From NCBI GenBank assembly GCA_030840415.1, contig JAVEEO010000176.1:1-12084 (forward strand): a DNA stretch of 12,084 nt, read 5' to 3'. Positions 7,140 through 12,084 of the stretch are shown here, one piece after another. Positions within the stretch are counted from its first letter, which is position 1. Each line of letters begins with the position of its first letter. This DNA is from Pseudonocardiales bacterium (lineage in GTDB: Bacteria > Actinomycetota > Actinomycetes > Mycobacteriales > Jatrophihabitantaceae). Position numbers and translations under genes: made by a program. Below the pieces are notes generated by a model. That model made no database searches and was not told the origin of the DNA. It worked only from the letters and a program-made list of their open reading frames with translations.

Positions 7140-8750
7140 GTGATCGACATCCTGGATGCGGAGCTCGCCAGCTGGCTGGCCGATGCTCCCGAGCCTGATT
7201 GGGCCGAGCATCCGGTGTATTCGTCGATGGTCTCGTCCACGGAACGCCTTGCCCAGTTGGTGGCGCTGCCGCCGGCATCGCGGCCGACCGGTGAGCTGGC
7301 CCTGTTCGATCCGGCTGTACTGTCCGCCGCCGATCGTATCGATCTGGTTGCCGCCCTGCAGGAACAAAAGAATTGGCTCGACGCGGTGCAGGCCCGGGTG
7401 CTGGCCGAGATCGATGCGGCCGACACCAGCCCGCTCAACCTCTCGCAGGAGGCGGTGTCGCTGGCGTTGAAGGTCCCGGTGCTGACGGCGCAGCGCAAGC
7501 TCAGGACCAGCCGCACATTGGTCCGCGAGCTGCCGAGGACGCTGGCGTTGCTGACGGCCGGTGAGATCACCGAGCGGCACGCGCAGCTGATCACCGAGAC
7601 GTCCTGGCGGTTGGACACCGAGCTGATCGAGCAGTTCGACCGTCTGGTCACCGAACGGGCGGCCGACCAGACCGTGAGCCAGTTGCGGCAATCGGTCAGC
7701 AGAGCCGAACTCGCACTCGATCCGGCCACCGCGCAGCAACGGCACATCCGGGCGCTGGCCGACCGCAGGGTCGGCTTCCAGCCGGCCGCCGACGGCATGG
7801 CCGAACTGCCGGTGCTGGTGGGCGCGGTCGAGGGTCAGCTGATCTTCACCCGGCTCACCGCCGCGGCCACCCTGCTGCCGGCCGCCGATGCCCGGACGAT
7901 GGACCAGAAGCGGGCTGACCTGCTGGTCGATGCGGTGCTGTCCGGCCTGCCGCCAGGCGCGTTGCCGGTGCTGCAGGGACGGCGGCCGGCGATCCAGGTC
8001 GTGGTCGGCGCCGACACCCTGCTGCAACTGGATGATGAGCCCGCGCATCTGGTGGGGTACGGGCCGATCACCGCCGAGACGGCCCGCCGGCTGGCCGCGG
8101 ACGAGTCGGGCACCTGGCGGCGGTTGCTGACCGATCCCGACACCGGGCAACTCCTCGACATCAGCGCCGACCGGTACCGGCCCAGCCAGCGGTTGCGCGA
8201 CTACGTCACTGCCCGGGACGGCGTATGCGCCTTCCCGACCTGCAACCAGCCGGGCTACCGGTGCGAGTACGAGCACGTGACGGCCTTCGGACGGGGCGGT
8301 CGAACCTGCCGGAGCAACGGAGCGCTGGCCTGCCGGCGGCACAACCTCTGCAAGGCAGGCACCGGCTGGCGGTATCGCCGCAACAGTGACGGCTCGTTCA
8401 CCTGGATCGACGACACGGCCATCGCCGGACCGGTCACCCGCCGCAACGTTGGCCCAGGTCGCGCCGAGCCGACCCACGCGGTACCGATCCAGGCGGTATC
8501 AGCTCGCGGGGTGCCGACCCGTGGGGAACCAGAATGCGGGGTGCCGACCCACGAGGAACCAGCGTGCGGGGTGCCGACCCGCGGCCAACCGGCGTGCGTG
8601 ATACCAAGTCATCCGGTACCGACCCGCGGCGACGACCCGGCCATCCACCAACGAACGGTCCGTTGGCGGCAAGAGAAACGGCAACGGACTCGACGCTGGT
8701 CGCCTATCGAGGTGAACCACCATTCTGATGCGGTGATGTCCAGTCTCTGA
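7140..8750 (+). CDS. DUF222 / HNH endonuclease-domain protein (13E12 repeat family type)
   Basis: 536 residues from the GTG at 7140. In-frame TTG 7110 and GTG 7116 are alternatives; none has a clear ribosome binding site. The N-terminal two thirds is helical and resembles DUF222; then comes a C-terminal HNH module with cysteines 363, 368, 375 and 398 as likely zinc ligands (CAFPTC, RCEYEHV, CRRHN). The nuclease core is His379 in EHV, Asn393 in SNGAL, and CRRHN at 398-402. Family members usually read DHV and CRxHH, so here the first acidic residue is Glu and the second terminal His is Asn402, giving an HNN-like core. This is unusual but not clearly inactivating. After residue ~440 follows a tail of 10-residue repeats and a basic end. 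Such genes are numerous in actinobacteria, and their cellular role is poorly known; in M. tuberculosis REP13E12 copies serve as phiRv1 prophage attachment sites. It faces the minus-strand regulator gene tail to tail. Confidence 0.9.
   Translation: MIDILDAELASWLADAPEPDWAEHPVYSSMVSSTERLAQLVALPPASRPTGELALFDPAVLSAADRIDLVAALQEQKNWLDAVQARVLAEIDAADTSPLNLSQEAVSLALKVPVLTAQRKLRTSRTLVRELPRTLALLTAGEITERHAQLITETSWRLDTELIEQFDRLVTERAADQTVSQLRQSVSRAELALDPATAQQRHIRALADRRVGFQPAADGMAELPVLVGAVEGQLIFTRLTAAATLLPAADARTMDQKRADLLVDAVLSGLPPGALPVLQGRRPAIQVVVGADTLLQLDDEPAHLVGYGPITAETARRLAADESGTWRRLLTDPDTGQLLDISADRYRPSQRLRDYVTARDGVCAFPTCNQPGYRCEYEHVTAFGRGGRTCRSNGALACRRHNLCKAGTGWRYRRNSDGSFTWIDDTAIAGPVTRRNVGPGRAEPTHAVPIQAVSARGVPTRGEPECGVPTHEEPACGVPTRGQPACVIPSHPVPTRGDDPAIHQRTVRWRQEKRQRTRRWSPIEVNHHSDAVMSSL
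8478..8630. repeat. 30-bp tandem repeats encoding a 10-residue repeat in the HNH protein tail
   Basis: The 15-nt core GCGGGGTGCCGACCC occurs exactly at 8506-8520, 8536-8550 and 8566-8580, a 30-bp period that keeps the reading frame. Degenerate units flank it (GTACCGATCC near 8481 and GTACCGACCC near 8616). The protein reads repeating GVPTRGEP/ECGVPTHEEP/ACGVPTRGQP. The tail is probably disordered, and its copy number may vary between strains. Confidence 0.85.
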
Positions 8751-8766
8751 TGCGGTGATGTCCAGT
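8724..8766. repeat. 21-bp perfect tandem duplication that supplies the HNH stop codon
   Basis: The 21 bases at 8724-8744 are repeated without a mismatch at 8746-8766, with one base between. Because the period is 22, the second copy is read in another frame, and its CTGA provides the TGA at 8748-8750 that ends the HNH gene. The first copy reads through as Ser-Asp-Ala-Val-Met-Ser-Ser. Confidence 0.9.
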
Positions 8767-8825
8767 CCAGTCCGGTCCACTGCTACTGGGCGATGCGACG
8801 GTCGACCGCGATGCGGCGCGCCCAC

Positions 8826-8887
8826 ACCTTCAGGTGACGGTTGGCCGTGATCCGGCCCGGCACCTTCAGGGGCGCCGGCACCTTCAG
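8826..8887. repeat. Three ACCTTCAG boxes between the convergent HNH and regulator genes
   Basis: ACCTTCAG occurs at 8826-8833, 8862-8869 and 8880-8887; the last two belong to an 18-bp near-repeat beginning GGCACCTTCAG (8860 and 8878). The first lies in the small palindrome CACCTTCAGGTG. The last overlaps the minus-strand regulator stop. A palindrome CGGTCGACCG is also present near 8800. No convincing bidirectional terminator was found in this 133-bp gap. Confidence 0.55.
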
Positions 8888-9411
8888 TCAGTGGCTTCGG
8901 CCGCCTGATCGAGGGCGGCGGTGATGACCGTGGCCAGGTGGCGCAGCGTCTCGGCCAGTCCGGGCTGGCCGGCGGCCGCCGCGGCCGCCTCGGCGAGCAG
9001 TCGCCGGCGCAGGTCGACGACCGCCAGCACCGATTCGCCGTCGATGTTGGACAGATCGAGCGGCGGCGGGGCGACAGCACCACCCTCGTCGCGAGCGACC
9101 GCCCGGCGCAGCAGTTCCCGTGCCAGTTCGGAGTCGGTCACATCGGTCACGGTGGGCACCAGGATCGGCGCGGTCACCGGCACCCCGTAAGCCTCGGCCG
9201 CTGCGACCAGCAGTTGGTCAGCGGGCATCCGCAGCGCCTCCGCGAGCACCTGCACGGTCCGACGGGACGGCATTTCCTTGATGGTGTCGCGGGAATCGGT
9301 GAGGATCGAGTGCAAGGTCTGCCGCGACAAGCCGGACAGCCGGACGACATCGGCAGGCTTGTACCCCCGCTCGTCCATCCGAGCCTGGATCAGCTTACGA
9401 AACGCGTGCAT
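8884..9411 (-). CDS. XRE-family helix-turn-helix transcriptional regulator
   Basis: 175 residues from the ATG at 9411. Residues ~1-60 hold an XRE/Cro-CI type HTH: FRKLIQARMDERGYKPADV, then LSGLSRQTLHSILTD (turn and recognition helix), then SRRTVQVLAEALRMPADQLL. The part after residue ~80 is an Ala/Leu-rich helical region (SELARELLRRAVARDEG and an alanine stretch near 141-147), perhaps for dimerisation; no peptidase or ligand-binding domain is recognisable. The start is chosen because GAGGGA lies 7 nt upstream and the N-terminus MHAFRKLI resembles family starts. An open frame reaches a GTG at 9504 but adds 31 low-complexity residues. It points away from another small HTH gene across a shared ~300-bp region, a layout typical of regulator switches. 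Its targets are unknown; autoregulation is likely by family habit. DNA-binding call is firm, role is not. Confidence 0.85.
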   Translation of the reverse strand: MHAFRKLIQARMDERGYKPADVVRLSGLSRQTLHSILTDSRDTIKEMPSRRTVQVLAEALRMPADQLLVAAAEAYGVPVTAPILVPTVTDVTDSELARELLRRAVARDEGGAVAPPPLDLSNIDGESVLAVVDLRRRLLAEAAAAAAGQPGLAETLRHLATVITAALDQAAEATD

Positions 9412-9418
9412 TCCGGCA

Positions 9419-9424
9419 TCCCTC
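9419..9424 (-). promoter_or_regulatory. Ribosome binding site that decides the XRE regulator start
   Basis: On the minus strand GAGGGA (plus-strand TCCCTC) lies 7 nt before the ATG at 9411. The upstream in-frame candidates, ATG 9426 and GTG 9504, lack a well-spaced site. Confidence 0.6.
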
Positions 9425-9702
9425 ATCCGCTCCAGCACCCGGGGCGCCGCGCCGTCCCGGCTGCTGCGCCCGACAGCCGGAGCGTGGTCACTCGTGGTCG
9501 CCACACTTTACTGACCACGGCGGCTGGAAAGCGCAGAAATTCACGACACGGCCATGGCACTTGGTTCTGCGCCGTCAGCCCAGCCGTCCGACAGTGCTTG
9601 TCAATGACCGGCTTCCGAGACGAAGATCGCCCCTCGGCTGCATTAAAGAAAGCTTGCTGCACCGGCGCCTTCGTCCCGCCACCCCGGCCGAGCTACCAGG
9701 CT

Positions 9703-9708
9703 GGAGGT
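9703..9708 (+). promoter_or_regulatory. Strong ribosome binding site before the 29-codon ORF
   Basis: GGAGGT sits 4 nt before the ATG at 9713, the best Shine-Dalgarno in this intergenic region. It starts a 29-codon ORF, not the HTH gene itself. Confidence 0.6.
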
Positions 9709-9712
9709 TTGC

Positions 9713-9802
9713 ATGTTCGACAGGTCCGACAACGCTGGACGTGCCGTCCGTCACCGGCAGGCGAGGTCCCGGTTTCGCCGTTCGCCCGGCGTGCGGGACT
9801 AG
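9713..9802 (+). CDS. 29-residue leader ORF upstream of the small HTH gene
   Basis: ATG 9713 to TAG 9800-9802 encodes a short, very basic peptide beginning MFDRSDNAGRAVRHRQ and ending SPGVRD. It has eight arginines and no recognisable fold. It is preceded by GGAGGT. The stop lies 5 nt before the ATG of the HTH gene at 9808, which has no strong site of its own, so ribosomes finishing this ORF could restart there. It may be a regulatory leader, a small protein in its own right, or the remnant of a longer N-terminus after a frameshift. Its frame differs from the HTH frame. The start signal is good, but there is no homology evidence. Confidence 0.45.
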   Translation: MFDRSDNAGRAVRHRQARSRFRRSPGVRD

Positions 9803-9807
9803 CCGCG

Positions 9808-10008
9808 ATGCGGCTGCGGAGCAGAGCGGTGCTGGTCGAGTGTCTGGTGCTGGCCCAGCTCAGTGAGCGCGAACTCGCCCGGCGTGCGGGGTTGAGCCAT
9901 TCCACCGTCAATCACCTGTGCACCGGCCGCCGCAACACCTGCTCGCGGGCCAGCGCCGCCGCGATCGAACGGGCGCTCAACCTGGAGGAAGGCAAGCTGT
10001 TCCTCTGA
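9808..10008 (+). CDS. Small phage-type helix-turn-helix DNA-binding protein
   Basis: 66 residues, almost entirely one HTH: LSERELARRAGLSHSTVNHL at residues 18-37 with LSHSTVNHL as recognition helix, followed by CTGRRNTCSRASAAAIERAL and EEGKLFL. The pattern HLxTGRRxTCS....AIExAL...LF is one I recognise from short XRE-like proteins common in actinobacterial phages and integrated elements. It may act as a Cro- or excision-type regulator; no enzyme domain is present. The ATG at 9808 gives the expected family length; the frame is open further upstream but with non-conserved sequence. Its own ribosome site is weak and it follows the 29-codon ORF by 5 nt. The divergent XRE gene across the 300-bp gap makes a two-regulator switch plausible. 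Confidence 0.75.
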   Translation: MRLRSRAVLVECLVLAQLSERELARRAGLSHSTVNHLCTGRRNTCSRASAAAIERALNLEEGKLFL

Positions 10009-10024
10009 GCCGACGGCGGGACCA

Positions 10025-10050
10025 GGTGGCTGCCGGGCCGGCCCGCCACC
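10025..10050 (+). terminator. GC-rich hairpin after the small HTH gene
   Basis: GGTGGC at 10025-10030 pairs with GCCACC at 10045-10050, with a further GGG/CCC stem inside the perfect palindrome CGGGCCGGCCCG (10034-10045). It begins 17 nt after the HTH stop. There is no T-run, which is common for actinobacterial terminators. It could end transcription before the convergent fdhD. Confidence 0.4.
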
Positions 10051-10149
10051 GACCGCCGGGCTCAGCCACCGACCACCGGCCGAGCCACCGACCACGGGCC
10101 CAGCCCCCGACCACGGCCGAGCCACCGACCGCGGGCCCAGCTACCGACC
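10046..10149. repeat. Degenerate ~19-bp minisatellite (CCACCGACC units)
   Basis: CCACCGACC or a one-base variant recurs at 10046, 10066, 10085, 10104, 10122 and 10141, spacing 20, 19, 19, 18 and 19 bp, with GAG/CAG and CGGGCC-like filler between. The changing period means it is not coding. It fills the ~220-bp gap between the small HTH gene and the end of fdhD; the remaining 10150-10229 holds nothing else I can name. Confidence 0.8.
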
Positions 10150-10229
10150 ACTGGCCGAGCGCGGCTCCCGGCTGGTCGTGGTGCCCGACCGCCGACCGCC
10201 GGCCGTTGACCCGACGGCTGGCAGTCAGG

Positions 10230-11111
10230 TCAACCGGCCAGGTGCGCCAGCTCCGCCAATCCGGTCACCAGCGGCGCTCCCGCGTAGACGTTCATCCGGC
10301 CCGGACGCACCATGCCGGCCAGCACCAGATCGTGCTCGCGCGCCAGGTCCACCGCCAGGTCCGAGGGCGCCGACACCGCCACGATGCCGGCCACCCCGGC
10401 AGCCACCGCCTTCTGGACGATCTCGAAGGACACCCGGCCACTGACCACCAGCAGCAGATCCGTCGCCGGCACCCGGTCGGCGAACAGTGCCCAGCCGGTC
10501 ACCTTGTCCACCGCATTGTGCCGCCCGACGTCCTCCCGCACTACCAACAGTTGGCCGCCTGCGGTGGCCAGCGCCGCCGCGTGCAACGACCCGGTCCGGT
10601 TGAAGGTCCGCTGCTGCTGGCGCACCTGGTCGGGCAGCTCGTGCAGCACCGCGGCCGGCACCGTCCAACCGGCCGTGTGCGGAGCGGCGCGACGCAGCGG
10701 GCTGAGGTCCAGCACGTCGGCGCTGCACACCCCGCACGCCGCACCGGTCACCCAGGCTCGCGGCCGGGGCGGCTGCACCCCGTCGGCCAGTGCCACATGC
10801 ACCTGGTCGACCCCGCGGCCGCTGATCCCGTCCGCTGCTCGCAGCGTGAGGTCGTCCTCGGTCCGGCACTGCCGCAGGCCGTGCAGGTCCGAAGCCGTCC
10901 GGACCCCCGACTCGACCGTCAGCCAGCCCGCCGCCAGCTCGATGTCGTGGCCGGGGGTGCGCATCAGGGTGGCGATCGACTCACCGGCCACGATCAGGTT
11001 CAGCGGCGCCTCGACGGTCAACTCGTCACCGACCGAATCCACGCTGCCCGGGAAGTCCGCCGAGGAGGTACGGACCTTGACCACCCGGCGTCTCGCCGTG
11101 CTGACAGCCAT
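10230..11111 (-). CDS. fdhD: Formate dehydrogenase accessory sulfurtransferase FdhD
   Basis: 293 residues from the ATG at 11111. FdhD carries sulfur from a cysteine desulfurase to the molybdenum/tungsten cofactor of formate dehydrogenase in the cytoplasm. Seen: ELTVEAPLNLIVAGE at 30-44, TPGHDIELAAGWL at 52-64, the sulfur-relay pair Cys126 and Cys129 in GAACGVCSADVLD, RTGSLHAAALA at 172-182, VREDVGRHNAVDKVTGWAL at 191-209, and SGRVSFEIVQKA near 224-235. The frame is open to TTG 11162 and ATG 11123, but MAVSTARRRVVKVR matches the usual family start with its basic ARRRV stretch. GGGG lies shortly before this ATG. No formate dehydrogenase or cofactor synthesis gene is in the window, so its client is elsewhere. 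It is transcribed away from rarA and towards the small HTH gene. Confidence 0.96.
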   Translation of the reverse strand: MAVSTARRRVVKVRTSSADFPGSVDSVGDELTVEAPLNLIVAGESIATLMRTPGHDIELAAGWLTVESGVRTASDLHGLRQCRTEDDLTLRAADGISGRGVDQVHVALADGVQPPRPRAWVTGAACGVCSADVLDLSPLRRAAPHTAGWTVPAAVLHELPDQVRQQQRTFNRTGSLHAAALATAGGQLLVVREDVGRHNAVDKVTGWALFADRVPATDLLLVVSGRVSFEIVQKAVAAGVAGIVAVSAPSDLAVDLAREHDLVLAGMVRPGRMNVYAGAPLVTGLAELAHLAG

Positions 11112-11151
11112 CGCCGGCCCCATTCCCGCGGCACCGCGCCGCGCACCCTCC

Positions 11152-11157
11152 AATCTA
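11152..11157 (-). promoter_or_regulatory. Candidate -10 element for fdhD
   Basis: On the minus strand TAGATT (plus AATCTA) fits the TANNNT form of actinobacterial -10 elements and would start transcription about 34 nt before the fdhD ATG. No good -35 is visible at 16-18 bp. On the plus strand TAGGGT at 11203-11208 is a similar candidate for rarA, also without a -35. Confidence 0.3.
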
Positions 11158-11227
11158 GACAACTCCGGAGTGGACAGCGCCGGTCCGGCGACACCCGCGG
11201 GCTAGGGTGGATCGGCGCGGGCTGAAC

Positions 11228-11279
11228 TGCCGGTGCGGGAACCGCAGTGCCGGCGCGGAGCCGGACTGCCGGCGCGGAA
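11228..11279. repeat. Three imperfect ~20-bp repeats upstream of rarA
   Basis: TGCCGGYGCGG recurs at 11228, 11248 and 11267, spaced 20 and 19 bp, running into the AAGGGGG of the ribosome binding site. It lies in the presumed rarA leader. Confidence 0.5.
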
Positions 11280-11284
11280 GGGGG
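11276..11284 (+). promoter_or_regulatory. Strong ribosome binding site before the rarA leader ORF
   Basis: GGAAGGGGG lies 8 nt before the ATG at 11293. It is the only good Shine-Dalgarno upstream of rarA, whose own ATG at 11331 has none, which supports coupling through the leader ORF. Confidence 0.5.
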
Positions 11285-11292
11285 CGGACGCG

Positions 11293-11334
11293 ATGCCAGC
11301 AGCCGGTCCGCCGTCTGCCGCGCACCGGCCATGA
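11293..11334 (+). CDS. 13-codon leader ORF overlapping the rarA start
   Basis: ATG 11293 to TGA 11332-11334 encodes [13 protein letters not shown]. Its stop overlaps the rarA ATG as ATGA (11331-11334), the classic arrangement for translational re-initiation, and it is preceded by a strong ribosome binding site. The peptide itself has no recognisable feature. It could instead be chance in GC-rich DNA. Confidence 0.4.
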   Translation: MPAAGPPSAAHRP

Positions 11335-12084
11335 CCCTGTTCGGCGAGCCGGCCGAGGACAGCCCGCCGCCACCTGCGCATCCGTTCGACAGCGCCGACG
11401 ACCCGAACAGCCCGCTGGCCGTCCGGATGCGCCCGCGCACCCTCGACGAGGTGCTCGGCCAGCAGCAACTGCTGGGCCCGGGCTCGCCGCTGCGCCGGCT
11501 GGTCGAGGGCGACGCGCCGATGTCGCTGATCCTGTACGGCCCGCCCGGCACCGGCAAGACCACGCTGGCCACCATCGTCTCGACCGCCGGCAACCGGCGC
11601 TTCGTGCAGCTGTCGGCGCTCAGCGCGGGCGTCAAGGACGTCCGGTCGGTGATCGACACCGCCCGCCGCACCCTCGAGCACGGCGGCCGGCCCACCGTGC
11701 TCTTCATCGACGAGATCCACCGCTTCTCCAAGACCCAGCAGGACTCGCTGCTGGCCGCCGTCGAGGCCCGCACCGTCACCCTGGTCGCGGCCACCACCGA
11801 GAACCCGTACTTCTCCCTGGTCGCGCCGCTGCTCTCGCGCAGCCTGCTGCTGACCCTGCAACCGCTCACCGACGACGACATCGACCAGCTGGTCGACCGG
11901 GCGCTGGCCGACCAGCGGGGCCTGGCCGGCGCGGTCAGCCTGGCCGCCGAGGCCCGCGACCACCTGCTGCGGATGGCCTCCGGCGATGCCCGGCGGGCGC
12001 TCACCGCCCTGGAAGCGGCGGCGGGCTCGGTGCTGGCCGCCGGCGACCGCGAGATCAGCCTGGCAGCCCTGGAACAGGCCGTCG
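11331..12084 (+). CDS. rarA: Replication-associated recombination protein A, AAA+ ATPase (3' end outside window)
   Basis: 251 codons are visible of a protein normally about 430-460 residues; the frame is open to the window edge. RarA (MgsA, homologue of yeast Mgs1 and human WRNIP1) is an AAA+ ATPase that acts at stalled replication forks and single-stranded DNA ends. Seen: [20 protein letters not shown] at 28-47, Walker A GPPGTGKT at 70-77, Walker B LFIDEIH at 124-130 followed by [11 protein letters not shown], sensor 1 ATTENP at 154-159, LLSRS with the arginine finger at 167-171, and sensor 2 GDARRAL at 218-224. The clamp-loader-like IHRF.K.QQD and TTENPYFSL wording is specific for RarA against RuvB or DnaX. 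The N-terminal 25 residues are acidic and proline-rich. Its start overlaps a 13-codon leader ORF. fdhD is divergent. Confidence 0.96.
   Translation, partial: MTLFGEPAEDSPPPPAHPFDSADDPNSPLAVRMRPRTLDEVLGQQQLLGPGSPLRRLVEGDAPMSLILYGPPGTGKTTLATIVSTAGNRRFVQLSALSAGVKDVRSVIDTARRTLEHGGRPTVLFIDEIHRFSKTQQDSLLAAVEARTVTLVAATTENPYFSLVAPLLSRSLLLTLQPLTDDDIDQLVDRALADQRGLAGAVSLAAEARDHLLRMASGDARRALTALEAAAGSVLAAGDREISLAALEQAV

Larger units (their letters stand above)
9412..9712. promoter_or_regulatory. Divergent intergenic region with an operator-like cluster of GTGGTC half-sites
   Basis: GTGGTC occurs at 9484-9489 and 9494-9499, exactly 10 bp (one helical turn) apart, and its inverse GACCAC at 9513-9518. The outer pair extends to GTGGTCA/TGACCAC (9484-9490 and 9512-9518). 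A minus-strand -10-like TAAAGT (9510-9505) sits between the half-sites, so a bound protein would block the regulator's own promoter; the matching -35 is weak. To the right, TTGTCA at 9599-9604 resembles a plus-strand -35 but no good -10 follows. The remainder up to 9702 shows no gene or RNA I can support. Confidence 0.45.

Noticed and set aside
8751..8883. Bidirectional terminator between the convergent HNH and XRE genes
   Set aside because: Only short palindromes (CGGTCGACCG, CACCTTCAGGTG) with tiny or no loops and no T-runs are present.
8938..9807. Plus-strand open frame running from 8938 into the small HTH gene (356 codons in total)
   Set aside because: Its first half is antisense to the XRE regulator and has no motif; only the last 66 codons form the HTH protein.
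9918..11225. A 435-codon plus-strand frame across fdhD
   Set aside because: It is antisense to fdhD and reads through the minisatellite; no family features.
1..12084. tRNA genes or riboswitches in the intergenic gaps
   Set aside because: No cloverleaf, T-loop sequence or known riboswitch core was recognised in the gaps by eye.

Overview
The window is very GC-rich coding DNA with overlapping operon genes and GTG/TTG starts. It carries a DUF222-HNH gene of the 13E12 type and a BsaP-type companion of biotin synthase. Together these point to a high-GC actinomycete chromosome; genus and species cannot be told from the sequence alone.

Layout: 1-525 is the 3' end of hisS, followed by aspS (590-2416). 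A tightly packed biotin operon follows without a gap: bioA, bioF, bioD and bioB, with every junction overlapping (8, 14, 4 and 4 nt). bioA begins inside the end of aspS, so no dedicated biotin promoter region is visible. A short gene for the biotin synthase auxiliary protein BsaP closes the set (6708-6896). Together these would convert a pimeloyl thioester to biotin: BioF makes KAPA, BioA makes DAPA, BioD makes dethiobiotin, and BioB with BsaP inserts sulfur. The pimeloyl supply genes are not in the window.

The stretch 6897-10229 looks like accessory DNA. It begins with an 8-bp tandem repeat and two copies of a 24-bp element, each ending in a perfect DnaA-box sequence. Next is a DUF222-HNH nuclease-like gene with a 10-residue repeat tail and a divergent HNH motif, whose stop codon lies in a 21-bp tandem duplication. 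Then come two small helix-turn-helix regulator genes facing away from each other across about 300 bp that hold an operator-like cluster of GTGGTC half-sites. The rightward regulator is preceded by a 29-codon ORF with a strong Shine-Dalgarno, which could couple its translation. A degenerate 19-bp minisatellite follows.

From 10230 the chromosome looks ordinary again: fdhD on the minus strand, then divergently rarA (partial, running off the right edge). rarA may be translationally coupled to a 13-codon leader ORF by an ATGA overlap. From general knowledge, hisS, aspS, rarA and alaS lie near one another in many actinobacteria, so the biotin operon plus the nuclease/regulator block may sit within that conserved neighbourhood. 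This is an inference that needs genome comparison.
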